NCBI GenBank assembly: GCA_027487315.1
Contig: JAIYDW010000142.1
Location: forward strand, 1 to 37,499
Length of the DNA: 37,499 nt
Reading direction: 5' to 3'
Source of the DNA: Verrucomicrobiaceae bacterium
GTDB taxonomy: Bacteria > Verrucomicrobiota > Verrucomicrobiia > Verrucomicrobiales > Verrucomicrobiaceae
The translations under genes were made by a program, and so were the position numbers. The notes below the pieces were generated by a model. It was given only the letters and a program-made list of their open reading frames with translations, did no database searches and was not told the origin of the DNA. The first letter of the stretch is position 1. Every line of letters starts with the position of its first letter. This document shows positions 16,308 through 22,815 of the stretch, piece by piece.

Positions 16308-16403
16308 CCCTCGAACGTGGAGGCCAGACACGGCGAAGAGAAGGCGCAGTAATCACGACAGACACTCTATGAGCCGTTGTTCTGCGCCGTCGTGTTAGCT
16401 GGC
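16308..16403 (+). repeat. attC-like site between cassettes 2 and 3
   Basis: CCCTCGAAC (16308-16316) is the R''-like end of cassette 2, and GTTAGCTGGC (16394-16403) contains the core and the start of cassette 3. Between them GGCGCAG (16343-16349) pairs with CTGCGCC (16382-16388). A second possible pairing is TAATCACGAC (16350-16359) with GTCGTGTTA (16389-16397), with one bulged T. The fold is less symmetric than in the other sites. Confidence 0.6.
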
Positions 16404-16439
16404 TTTTCTCGACCTCCAAAAATAATTTTATATTCGCTC

Positions 16440-16468
16440 TTTACAAACCCAACAGTTGGGTTTATAGA
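16440..16468 (+). promoter_or_regulatory. Cassette-borne promoter with a palindromic spacer
   Basis: TTTACA (16440-16445), a spacer of exactly 17 bases, then TATAGA (16463-16468): a good sigma-70 promoter. The spacer AACCCAACAGTTGGGTT (16446-16462) is a perfect palindrome with one central base and looks like an operator covering the whole spacer. AT-rich DNA lies upstream. The first gene of cassette 3 starts about 28 bases downstream of the likely transcription start. Confidence 0.7.
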
Positions 16469-16502
16469 TACGGGGTCAGCACGAAACTCAACTCAACCAA
16501 AT

Positions 16503-16853
16503 ATGAAAACACACTACCGAGTCCAAGAACTTAAAAGCAACACAAACTCAACGGAATTTCACTGGAGCGAAACCGTAAATTCCGAATTTGGCAATCACTT
16601 CTCGCCAGCGCCTGAAGGGTCCAAGTATCCCTTTGCCCGCACTCGCTCACCTGTGAATGAGGACGGCGGATATGAAACTGAAGACATGGCAAAAGCCAGT
16701 GAGCCGAGAATGCCGTGGAGGTCGGCGGAAAATGACGACCTTGCGGGCAAGCCCGAGATCCAAGGGAAGCGTAAAAAAATCCAAGTCACTCCTCTGCATG
16801 TGGGAGTCGAAAAAGGCCGCGTGTATCGCATCATCAAAATTGACGCCGTATGA
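16503..16853 (+). CDS. Cassette 3, first gene: hypothetical protein
   Basis: 116 residues from ATG 16503; a longer reading from 16377 would start before the cassette boundary and is rejected. The leader is A-rich. The N-terminus is polar (MKTHYRVQELKSNTNSTEFHW), the middle is Glu/Asp-rich, and the end (VGVEKGRVYRIIKIDAV) looks like a beta hairpin. No family is recognised. It has its own promoter at 16440-16468. Its stop overlaps the next start (ATGA at 16850), so the two genes are translationally coupled and probably work together. Confidence 0.65.
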   Translation: MKTHYRVQELKSNTNSTEFHWSETVNSEFGNHFSPAPEGSKYPFARTRSPVNEDGGYETEDMAKASEPRMPWRSAENDDLAGKPEIQGKRKKIQVTPLHVGVEKGRVYRIIKIDAV

Positions 16854-17011
16854 AATGCCCTCACTGCGGAAAGAAGATCAACGTTGGCTCTCTCATGGGG
16901 AGCCAACGATCCAAAGCAAAAAGCGCCGCTGCCAAAGTGAACGGCGCGAAGGGCGGGCGGCCTCGGAAAACTCCGAAGGCCGTGACGCCTTCTGAGCCAG
17001 CTAACAGATGA
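16850..17011 (+). CDS. Cassette 3, second gene: 53-residue zinc-ribbon-like basic protein
   Basis: It begins MKCPHCGKKINVGSLMG, a single CxxC knuckle, followed by a basic tail with KSAAAKVNGAKGGRPRK, a pattern common in short DNA-associated proteins. One Cys pair could bind zinc as a dimer. The ATG overlaps the stop of the first cassette 3 gene. The last codons AAC AGA TGA are part of the attC-like repeat, exactly as in the gene fragment at 3-125. Confidence 0.6.
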   Translation: MKCPHCGKKINVGSLMGSQRSKAKSAAAKVNGAKGGRPRKTPKAVTPSEPANR

Positions 17012-17061
17012 TTCTAACGAAACGATTCGCAATATTGTTGATATTTGCGAAGGAGTTGGGG
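16996..17061 (+). repeat. attC-like site closing the cassette array
   Basis: GCCAGCTAAC (16996-17005) mirrors the start of cassette 3 over ten bases. A hairpin follows: TTCGCAATAT (17026-17035) pairs with ATATTTGCGAA (17041-17051), ten pairs with one bulged base and a 5-nt loop; bulged bases of this kind are a hallmark of attC stems. GTTGGGG (17055-17061) is the core. Bases 17003-17034 match 117-148 at 29 of 32 positions. Confidence 0.68.
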
Positions 17062-17067
17062 TGAGTT

Positions 17068-17073
17068 TTGACA
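17068..17073 (+). promoter_or_regulatory. TTGACA junction motif before the tape measure gene
   Basis: TTGACATGGGCGG follows the cassette array directly and resembles the copy at 6945. The TGA inside it would be the native stop of the interrupted phage ORF that starts at 15284. Confidence 0.4.
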
Positions 17074-17100
17074 TGGGCGGGGCGGTGGGTTGTTTTTTCT

Positions 17101-18876
17101 ATGTCTGCTATTGTCCAGATTGGTTTTGATGGGAAGCCGGTGATGGCGGGCCTGGGGGGGCTTGAGGCGAGACTTGGGGGGTTTGCTAAGAAGGCGGGTG
17201 GGGTGTTTTCGGGGGCGTTTGGTGCGATGGGGAGTGGGCTGCTGGCGGGGATCGGGGTGGGGGCGATTAAGCAGTCGCTCAATGCGTTCGATGATTTGGC
17301 GGATACGTCGCTGCGGTTGAATGAGTCGGTGGAGGTGCTTCAGCGGGTGGGGTTTGCGGCGGAGATTTTGGCGGGGGTGGATCTGGATGGGTTGACGAGT
17401 CAGTTTCTGCGGCTGGAGAAGAGTCTGGGTGAGGTGGGGAATGAGAAGGCTTCGGCGGCGCTGGCGAATCTGGGGATTTCGGCGGAGTCGCTGGCGCGGC
17501 TGCCGCTGGATGAAAAGATTTTGGTTTTGTCGAAGGCGTTCCAGCAGGCGCGGGAGTCGGGGACGGGGTATAACGATATTTTGGCGCTGATGGGGAAGAG
17601 TGCGGGGCAGTTGATTCCGCTGCTTTCGACTTCGGCGGAGGAGATTCGGAATCTGATGGATTCGGCAAATGTGGTGAATGATGCGGGGGTGGCGAATCTG
17701 GCGGCGCTGAATGATCGGGTGGATGCGTTTTTGACGAATACGAAGGCGGGGTTTGGGGCGGTGCTGGCGATCGGGGCGGGGCTGGCGAAGACGGTGGACA
17801 ATTATTTTCAGCCGGGAGCGGATTTGGCGGGGGCGTTTGCGGATGCGTTTGCGGGTGAGGGTGACAATGGGGAGGCGGAGCGGCGCAGGAAGCGGGAGAC
17901 GGCGGCGACGGCGCAAGAGGCGGCGCGGGCGGCGGAGCTGGAGGCGGGGGCGCGGGAGAAGGCGGTGGAGGCGGCGGCGCGGAAGGAGCAGGCGATGGAG
18001 GGGGTGACGGCGCGGCTGCGGGAGCAATATGGGCAGGCGCAGTTCGATGCGCTGCAATCCAATGCGGATCTGGAGGGGCAGATTGCGAATCTGAAGCAGC
18101 TTCAATTAACTCGGGCGGAGGAGCTGCGGCGGGAGATGGAGGCGGGGCCGCTGACGGAGCAGAGGATGCTGGAGTTTGCGACGGCGGATCTGGCTTTGGA
18201 GCAGGAGCGGATGGGGCTGCAAAAGCAGCTGAATAAGCAGCGTGATGATGAGGCGAAGAAGGCGAAGGATGAGGCGGAGGCGCGGGATGAGGCGGTGAAG
18301 GGTCTGATGGTGGAGGCGGAGATTCTGGCGGCGAAGGCTGCGGGGCAGGAGGAGGTGGTGAAGCGGCTGGAGCGGGAGGAGGCGATTCGGGAGCGGGTGA
18401 AGCAGATTGTGGAGCAGACGGGGCTGAGTCAGGATAAGGCGCTGGCGGCGGCGACGAAGTTGCAGGATTTGACGGAGCGGGCGGAGAAGTCTGAAGCGAA
18501 GCGGGGTGAGGATGTGGAGCGGCGGATTCAGGGGTTTTCGGCTGAGAAGATGGGTGGGGCGGAGGATGCGCGGGGGCGGGCGGCGGCGCGGCGGGCGGCT
18601 GGGGATGAGAAGCGGGCGCTGGCGTATAAGCAGAGTTTCGGGGGGCTGGATGAGTTTTATGCGGATCAGAAGGATCCGGGGTTTGCGCGGGCGAAGACGC
18701 CTGCGCTTGATGCGTTTTTTGGGCGGAAGGGTGAGGGGGAGGCTGGGGTTTCAATGCGGCGGGCGGAGGCTGCGGCGCAGGGGGTGAGGTCGGATCCGGC
18801 GGTGGGAATTTTGTCTGATGTGAAGGCGCTGCTGGAGCGGAATGTGGCGGCGGCGGAGGCGATTGCGGTGGCTTAA
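17101..18876 (+). CDS. Tail tape measure protein
   Basis: 591 residues from ATG 17101, preceded by the T-rich leader tgttttttct. The N-terminus is hydrophobic and Gly-rich (VFSGAFGAMGSGLLAGIGVGA), the middle has the conserved helical region of tape measures with LMGKSAGQLIPLLS, and residues about 250-560 are long Ala/Glu/Arg coiled coil. At roughly 0.15 nm per residue the tail would be about 90 nm, short for a siphovirus (inference from the usual length rule). The protein sets tail length and is ejected with the DNA. Confidence 0.88.
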   Translation: MSAIVQIGFDGKPVMAGLGGLEARLGGFAKKAGGVFSGAFGAMGSGLLAGIGVGAIKQSLNAFDDLADTSLRLNESVEVLQRVGFAAEILAGVDLDGLTSQFLRLEKSLGEVGNEKASAALANLGISAESLARLPLDEKILVLSKAFQQARESGTGYNDILALMGKSAGQLIPLLSTSAEEIRNLMDSANVVNDAGVANLAALNDRVDAFLTNTKAGFGAVLAIGAGLAKTVDNYFQPGADLAGAFADAFAGEGDNGEAERRRKRETAATAQEAARAAELEAGAREKAVEAAARKEQAMEGVTARLREQYGQAQFDALQSNADLEGQIANLKQLQLTRAEELRREMEAGPLTEQRMLEFATADLALEQERMGLQKQLNKQRDDEAKKAKDEAEARDEAVKGLMVEAEILAAKAAGQEEVVKRLEREEAIRERVKQIVEQTGLSQDKALAAATKLQDLTERAEKSEAKRGEDVERRIQGFSAEKMGGAEDARGRAAARRAAGDEKRALAYKQSFGGLDEFYADQKDPGFARAKTPALDAFFGRKGEGEAGVSMRRAEAAAQGVRSDPAVGILSDVKALLERNVAAAEAIAVA

Positions 18877-18889
18877 CTTTTTTCTGTGT

Positions 18890-19717
18890 ATGGCGGTTTT
18901 ACCTTTGATCGAATATGGCGAGAGGGATTTGGATTTGCCGGATCGGCGGATTCGGCGGGTGGTTAATGATTTGCAGGAGGTGCAGGGGACGTTTCAGCGG
19001 GATGAGGGGGGGCTGTTTTTGCCGGGGTCGGCTTATCCGGGGGTGTCGGGGTATCTGGTGCAGTCTTCGGTGGAGACGCGGGAGACGGCGGATTGTTTTG
19101 TGTATGATGTGACGGGGGTGGGGGTGCTGGGTGGGGTGGCGAGCTTTGATCGAGTGGAGTCCGAGAATGAGGAGGGGTTTGATGAGGGGTCGATGACGTT
19201 CCTTTCCAATGAGAAATATCATCTCAAAAAGGGGGAGAGTTTGCCGGGGATGCCGGCGATGATTTGCACGAGCGTGCGGCGGCGGCAGCATCCGGTGCAT
19301 GGGGATTTTTGGTATAACGATGGGTCGTATAAGGGGCAGTTGGTGGATTCGGAGGTGAAGGTGCGCTGGGGGAATGCGGGCCGGGAGATGACGAAGGATG
19401 CGATCGCGGTAAATCTGCCGGGTGGGTGGGGGGATCCGAGGAAGAGCAATATTTTGTGGGGGCGGAGTTCGTGTGTGCTGAGCTATGTTTCGCAGAGTGT
19501 GCCGAGGACGGTGGTGCCTTCGCAGTCGGGCGGGGCGCCGCATCCGCAGGCGCCGTTTGTGTTTGATCCGGTGCTTTCTCTGCCGAATGAGGATCTGACT
19601 TGGAACTGGCCTAATGGGTGGACTTTGGCGGATTTGAATGTGGATATTCTGCCGGGGACTTCGATTTGCTTTGTGGTGGAGTCGTGGGTGTATAATGCGC
19701 AGGCGACGTTTAGCTAA
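18890..19717 (+). CDS. Tail-tip region protein (distal tail candidate)
   Basis: 275 residues from ATG 18890 after the leader acttttttctgtgt. It is beta-rich, with many aromatic residues and WYNDGSYKGQLVDSEVKVRWGN and LTWNWPNGWTLADLNVDI, and has no signal peptide. The gene directly after the tape measure usually encodes the distal tail protein that starts the tip complex. No sequence family is recognised. Confidence 0.6.
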   Translation: MAVLPLIEYGERDLDLPDRRIRRVVNDLQEVQGTFQRDEGGLFLPGSAYPGVSGYLVQSSVETRETADCFVYDVTGVGVLGGVASFDRVESENEEGFDEGSMTFLSNEKYHLKKGESLPGMPAMICTSVRRRQHPVHGDFWYNDGSYKGQLVDSEVKVRWGNAGREMTKDAIAVNLPGGWGDPRKSNILWGRSSCVLSYVSQSVPRTVVPSQSGGAPHPQAPFVFDPVLSLPNEDLTWNWPNGWTLADLNVDILPGTSICFVVESWVYNAQATFS

Positions 19718-19719
19718 GT

Positions 19720-20175
19720 ATGGCTGGGATTCTGCGGTGGCGGCGGTTGACGCGGGAGCTGCAAGAGGCGGCGGCGCTGGGGGCGTTTGGCGATGGGCTG
19801 CGGCTGCATGCGGGGGCGGATGGGTCGTTGCAGTTGGTGGAGTCGGTGGAGGTGGTGGACAATGCGTTTGCGCATCGGTTGGAGGGGAATAAGCTGTTTC
19901 CGGTGTTGGCGGATTTTGATGGGGCGCCGGTGACGGTGGGTGATGGGACGAGTGCGGATGATCCGCCGGTGTTTGTGGAGCTGACGGAGGAGCAGATGGT
20001 GGGGCCGACGGTGGGATATGTTTGGGCGGTGCGTCCGTCGCCGGAGGAGGATTTTATTTTGCCGGCGGAGTTTCGGTTGGCGGTGAATCTGCCGACGGTG
20101 GAGAGTGATGCGATGGTGGCGTTTAAGCTGGTGCTGCTGGTGCGGTTTGGGCAGGTGCTGACGCTGGATGATTGA
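19720..20175 (+). CDS. Tail-tip protein, unrecognised
   Basis: 151 residues, starting after a taagt spacer two bases from the previous stop. Basic N-terminal helix, then a beta-rich, acidic remainder with FVELTEEQMVGPTVGYVWAVRPSPEEDF. It belongs to the tip module by position. No motif gives a function. Confidence 0.6.
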   Translation: MAGILRWRRLTRELQEAAALGAFGDGLRLHAGADGSLQLVESVEVVDNAFAHRLEGNKLFPVLADFDGAPVTVGDGTSADDPPVFVELTEEQMVGPTVGYVWAVRPSPEEDFILPAEFRLAVNLPTVESDAMVAFKLVLLVRFGQVLTLDD

Positions 20176-20190
20176 CGTGGGGCTTTTGTG

Positions 20191-20808
20191 ATGCTGGTGA
20201 AGCCGGATGCTTTTGTGAGGGTGGGGAGCGTGCTGGCGCTGCTGAAGAGGCTGAGTGGGCGGGTGAGTCGTGGGCGGGGGTGGAGTGTTTCGGAGCTGGG
20301 GGGTGATCAGTGGCTTTCGCGGGGGCCGAGGTATTTCTTTGCGGGGCAGGCAAGGCGGGGGGCGGGTGGGGTGACGGTGGAGCCGCTGTGGGTGCGGGCG
20401 TTTAATTGGGAGGGCTTTGGGCAGTTTCCGGTGTCGGGGGCGGTGGATGTGCCGGTGCCGGGGGTGCTGGGGGTGCGGGTGGAGTGGGTGGTGGATTGGG
20501 CGGCGGATCCGGTGTTTCCGGAGGTGCTGGCGCGGTATGAGCGGGTGGTTTCGGTGACGCTGGAGGGGGCGGCGGAGGTGATGCCGGCGATGAAGGCGGC
20601 GGTGGATTATACTTTGGTGGGAACGTCGCCGGATGAGGTGGCGACGGTGCTTTCGAGTCAGCCGAGGTCGGTGGCGTGGGTGGCGCTGGCGACGCTGGAT
20701 GCGAATGGAGTGGTGACGCATTTGGAGGGGGCTGGGGGGCTGAGCCGGGGTGTGATGGATGTGCTGATGCCGGTGCCAAATGTGTTTTTCGAGGGGGTGC
20801 CGGTATGA
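20191..20808 (+). CDS. Tail-tip protein, unrecognised
   Basis: 205 residues from ATG 20191; a GTG at 20188 is also in frame. Beta-rich, with VRVEWVVDWAADPVFPEVLARYERVVSVTLEG. Its stop overlaps the next start (ATGA at 20805), so the two products are translationally coupled and probably form one complex. Confidence 0.6.
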   Translation: MLVKPDAFVRVGSVLALLKRLSGRVSRGRGWSVSELGGDQWLSRGPRYFFAGQARRGAGGVTVEPLWVRAFNWEGFGQFPVSGAVDVPVPGVLGVRVEWVVDWAADPVFPEVLARYERVVSVTLEGAAEVMPAMKAAVDYTLVGTSPDEVATVLSSQPRSVAWVALATLDANGVVTHLEGAGGLSRGVMDVLMPVPNVFFEGVPV

Positions 20809-21380
20809 GTGGGGCTTTGACGCGGGCGGCGATGCGGCGGGTGGTGGAAGGGCTGGCGAAGCTGCCAGGGAAAGCGTGGCTGAGTGTGCGGACGTGGGAG
20901 GCGCTGTTGCGTGGGGCGGTGAAGCCTGGTGGGCGGCTGTCACGGGTGGGGCCGAGTGCGCGGGTGGTGCCGAGGGCTGAGGTGATGGATGTGGAGGTGG
21001 TGGATTTTGTGGACTGCTCCAGGCGTGGGGTGGTGGTGGTGCCGGGGGCGGTGGCGGGTGAGGGGCAGCGGTTTTGGGTGCTGCCGCCGAGGGTGGTCTA
21101 TGATGGGGCGGGGGTGGGGCGGCTGGTGCGGCTGGGGGCGGGTGTGGTGTGGCGGGAGGGGCGGCTGGAGTCCGGTGAGGATGAGGTGGTGGGGGTGGTG
21201 GCGTTCTGGACGCCGGGGGGGCTGTGGGCGGATGAGACGCCGCCTGTGTGGCGGGTGCTGCCGCAGGCGGATCCGGACAGGGATTATCCGGTGAGTGAGG
21301 CGGCGGCGGAGCGGGTGGTGCTGGCCTTTGGGGTGGAGGCGGTGCGGCGGTTTGGGCCGGTGTTTTATGCGAGGCTGTGA
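20805..21380 (+). CDS. Tail-tip protein, unrecognised
   Basis: 191 residues from ATG 20805; longer upstream readings are shadows of the previous gene. Mostly beta (VMDVEVVDFVDCSRRGVVVVPGAV, FWVLPPRVVYDGAGVG), with no transmembrane segment. It is the last gene before the adhesin and fibre genes, so a hub or baseplate-like role is possible but not shown. Confidence 0.6.
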   Translation: MSGALTRAAMRRVVEGLAKLPGKAWLSVRTWEALLRGAVKPGGRLSRVGPSARVVPRAEVMDVEVVDFVDCSRRGVVVVPGAVAGEGQRFWVLPPRVVYDGAGVGRLVRLGAGVVWREGRLESGEDEVVGVVAFWTPGGLWADETPPVWRVLPQADPDRDYPVSEAAAERVVLAFGVEAVRRFGPVFYARL

Positions 21381-21386
21381 TTGACA
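21381..21386 (+). promoter_or_regulatory. TTGACA junction motif at -19 of the adhesin gene
   Basis: TTGACA follows the TGA of the previous gene and is separated by 13 bases from GTG 21400. GGGAGG immediately before the start is a possible but very close ribosome-binding site. Confidence 0.4.
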
Positions 21387-21399
21387 GCGGGCTGGGAGG

Positions 21400-22803
21400 G
21401 TGAAGCTTTTTTGGAACCTGGATACGAATCGGCTGGTGACGCAGTTGGGTGGGACGGTGGTGCTTTCGGGGATGGAGTTTAAGAGGCGGGATGGGGTGAG
21501 GCTGGAGATTTTGTTTTTTCGGGGGTCGGCGCTGGGTGGGGTGCTGGCGGAGATGCCGAGCACGATGGAGGTTCGGTTTGCGATCAAGACGGCGATCGGT
21601 GGAGATTTGCTGGTGTTTTCAGCCGATTTTTCTGAGAATGCGAATGGGTGGTGGGTGGCGGAACCGAGTTTTAATACGACGGAGCTGAATGATGCGTTTG
21701 ATACGAATCAGGCTTCGATTGCGGTGGTGGGTGAGTTGACGCGGCGGGAGGATGTGGGGCAGCCGTGGGCTTCGACTCAAACGCTGGCGGTGACGGTGCG
21801 CAATGATTTGATTGTGGGCGATGAGGGGACGCCGAACAATGCGAGCAGTCCGACGGATTATCTGACGGCGGCGCAGAGTGTGGCGCGGTTCTTGAGGTAT
21901 GATGCGGCGCAGAGTTTGACGACGCCGCAGAAGGCGCAGGCGATTTCGAATCTGGGGCTGCCTGCGGCGTTTGGGGTGGTGAATGTGCAGGTGTTTACGG
22001 CGAATGGGACGTGGACGCGGCCGGCGGGGGCTTTGTATGCGCGGGCGTTGGTTGTGGGTGGTGGTGGGGGTGGTGGCTCTGGGCGGCGTGGGGCGGCGGG
22101 GTCTGTGCGCACGGGTGGCGGGGGTGGGGCGGCGGGGAGTGTGGTGCTGCGGGACTTTTTCCTGCTGCCGAATGCGACTGAGGCGGTTGTGGTAGGTGCG
22201 GGGGGCGCAGGTGGGGCGGCGGTGAGTGCGAATTCGACGAATGGGAATAATGGGGGGGCTGGTGGCAATTCGACGTTTATGAGCTGGCAGGCAACGGGTG
22301 GGGCGGGCGGCAGTGGGGGGGGAACTGGAACTTCGATTAATGGCGGGGCGGCGACGGTTTCGAATATGGAGGCGAATGCGATTACGCAGATTTCAGGTGG
22401 TGGCGCGGGAAGCAATAATGTGGGGAGTAATGGGGATGATTTGGGGATGGAGCGGCCGACGGGTGGCGGCGGTGGTGGTGGGATGGAGTCGGGCAATGTG
22501 GCGCGTGCTGGGGGCAATGGTGGCCGGCAGCGGCAGGTGGCGTTTAACTATTTTGGAACGGCGATTGCGGGGGGTGCAGGTGGGGCTGCGGCGGGTGCGG
22601 GTGGGGCGGGGGCTGCGGGGGTGAATTACTTTGGGCTGGGCGGTGGTGGTGGTGGGAGCGCTGGGGGCGCTGGGGGTGCTGGGGGGAACTATGGCGGTGG
22701 TGGCGGGGGTGGGGGTTCGGGGATCGATGCGACGACGGCGAGTGGTGCGGGTGGGGCTGGGGCGGGTGGTTTGGTGGTGGTGGTGACTTTGTGTGCGGTT
22801 TGA
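21400..22803 (+). CDS. Tail fibre/adhesin with a long glycine-rich domain
   Basis: 467 residues, GTG start. Residues 1-195 look like a fibre base (TTPQKAQAISNLGLP is a common fibre motif, about residues 170-185). A strand, VNVQVFTANGTWTRPAG, follows. From about residue 215 to 460 the protein is dominated by glycine runs separated by variable loops (NSTNGNNGG, MEANAITQISGGG, YFGLGGGGGG). Such glycine-rich domains form polyglycine-II sandwiches in T-even gp38-type adhesins, where the loops decide the host receptor. Here the domain ends in hydrophobic LVVVVTLCAV. It is a likely host-range determinant. Similar domains also occur in other secreted proteins. Confidence 0.75.
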   Translation: MKLFWNLDTNRLVTQLGGTVVLSGMEFKRRDGVRLEILFFRGSALGGVLAEMPSTMEVRFAIKTAIGGDLLVFSADFSENANGWWVAEPSFNTTELNDAFDTNQASIAVVGELTRREDVGQPWASTQTLAVTVRNDLIVGDEGTPNNASSPTDYLTAAQSVARFLRYDAAQSLTTPQKAQAISNLGLPAAFGVVNVQVFTANGTWTRPAGALYARALVVGGGGGGGSGRRGAAGSVRTGGGGGAAGSVVLRDFFLLPNATEAVVVGAGGAGGAAVSANSTNGNNGGAGGNSTFMSWQATGGAGGSGGGTGTSINGGAATVSNMEANAITQISGGGAGSNNVGSNGDDLGMERPTGGGGGGGMESGNVARAGGNGGRQRQVAFNYFGTAIAGGAGGAAAGAGGAGAAGVNYFGLGGGGGGSAGGAGGAGGNYGGGGGGGGSGIDATTASGAGGAGAGGLVVVVTLCAV

Positions 22804-22815
22804 TTTTTTTGAGCT

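Larger units (their letters stand above)
15400..17055 (+). mobile_element. Array of three integron-type gene cassettes inserted in the tail module
   Basis: Junction cores G|TT lie at 15484, 15795, 16394 and 17055. For each cassette the bases after the core are the reverse complement of a box near its own 3' end: GTTCGGCGG/CTGCCGAAC (cassette 1, one mismatch), GTTCGAGGG/CCCTCGAAC (cassette 2, nine bases) and GTTAGCTGGC/GCCAGCTAAC (cassette 3, ten bases). This is the rule for cassettes, because the two halves form one attC in the circle. Imperfect palindromes lie between box and core. G and C are balanced here, while the flanking phage DNA is strongly G-rich on this strand. The four genes all read in the phage direction. 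Confidence 0.75.

Noticed and set aside
16446-16462. The palindrome as a transcription terminator
   Set aside because: No T run follows it, and it is exactly framed by -35 and -10 boxes, so an operator is more likely.
16377-16502. Longer start for the first cassette 3 gene
   Set aside because: It would begin before the cassette boundary and read through the promoter; ATG 16503 has a suitable A-rich leader.
21985-22800. Glycine repeats as a CRISPR or a non-coding tandem repeat
   Set aside because: They are irregular codon-level repeats in a long open frame, with no constant repeat and spacer units. I saw no CRISPR array anywhere in the window.
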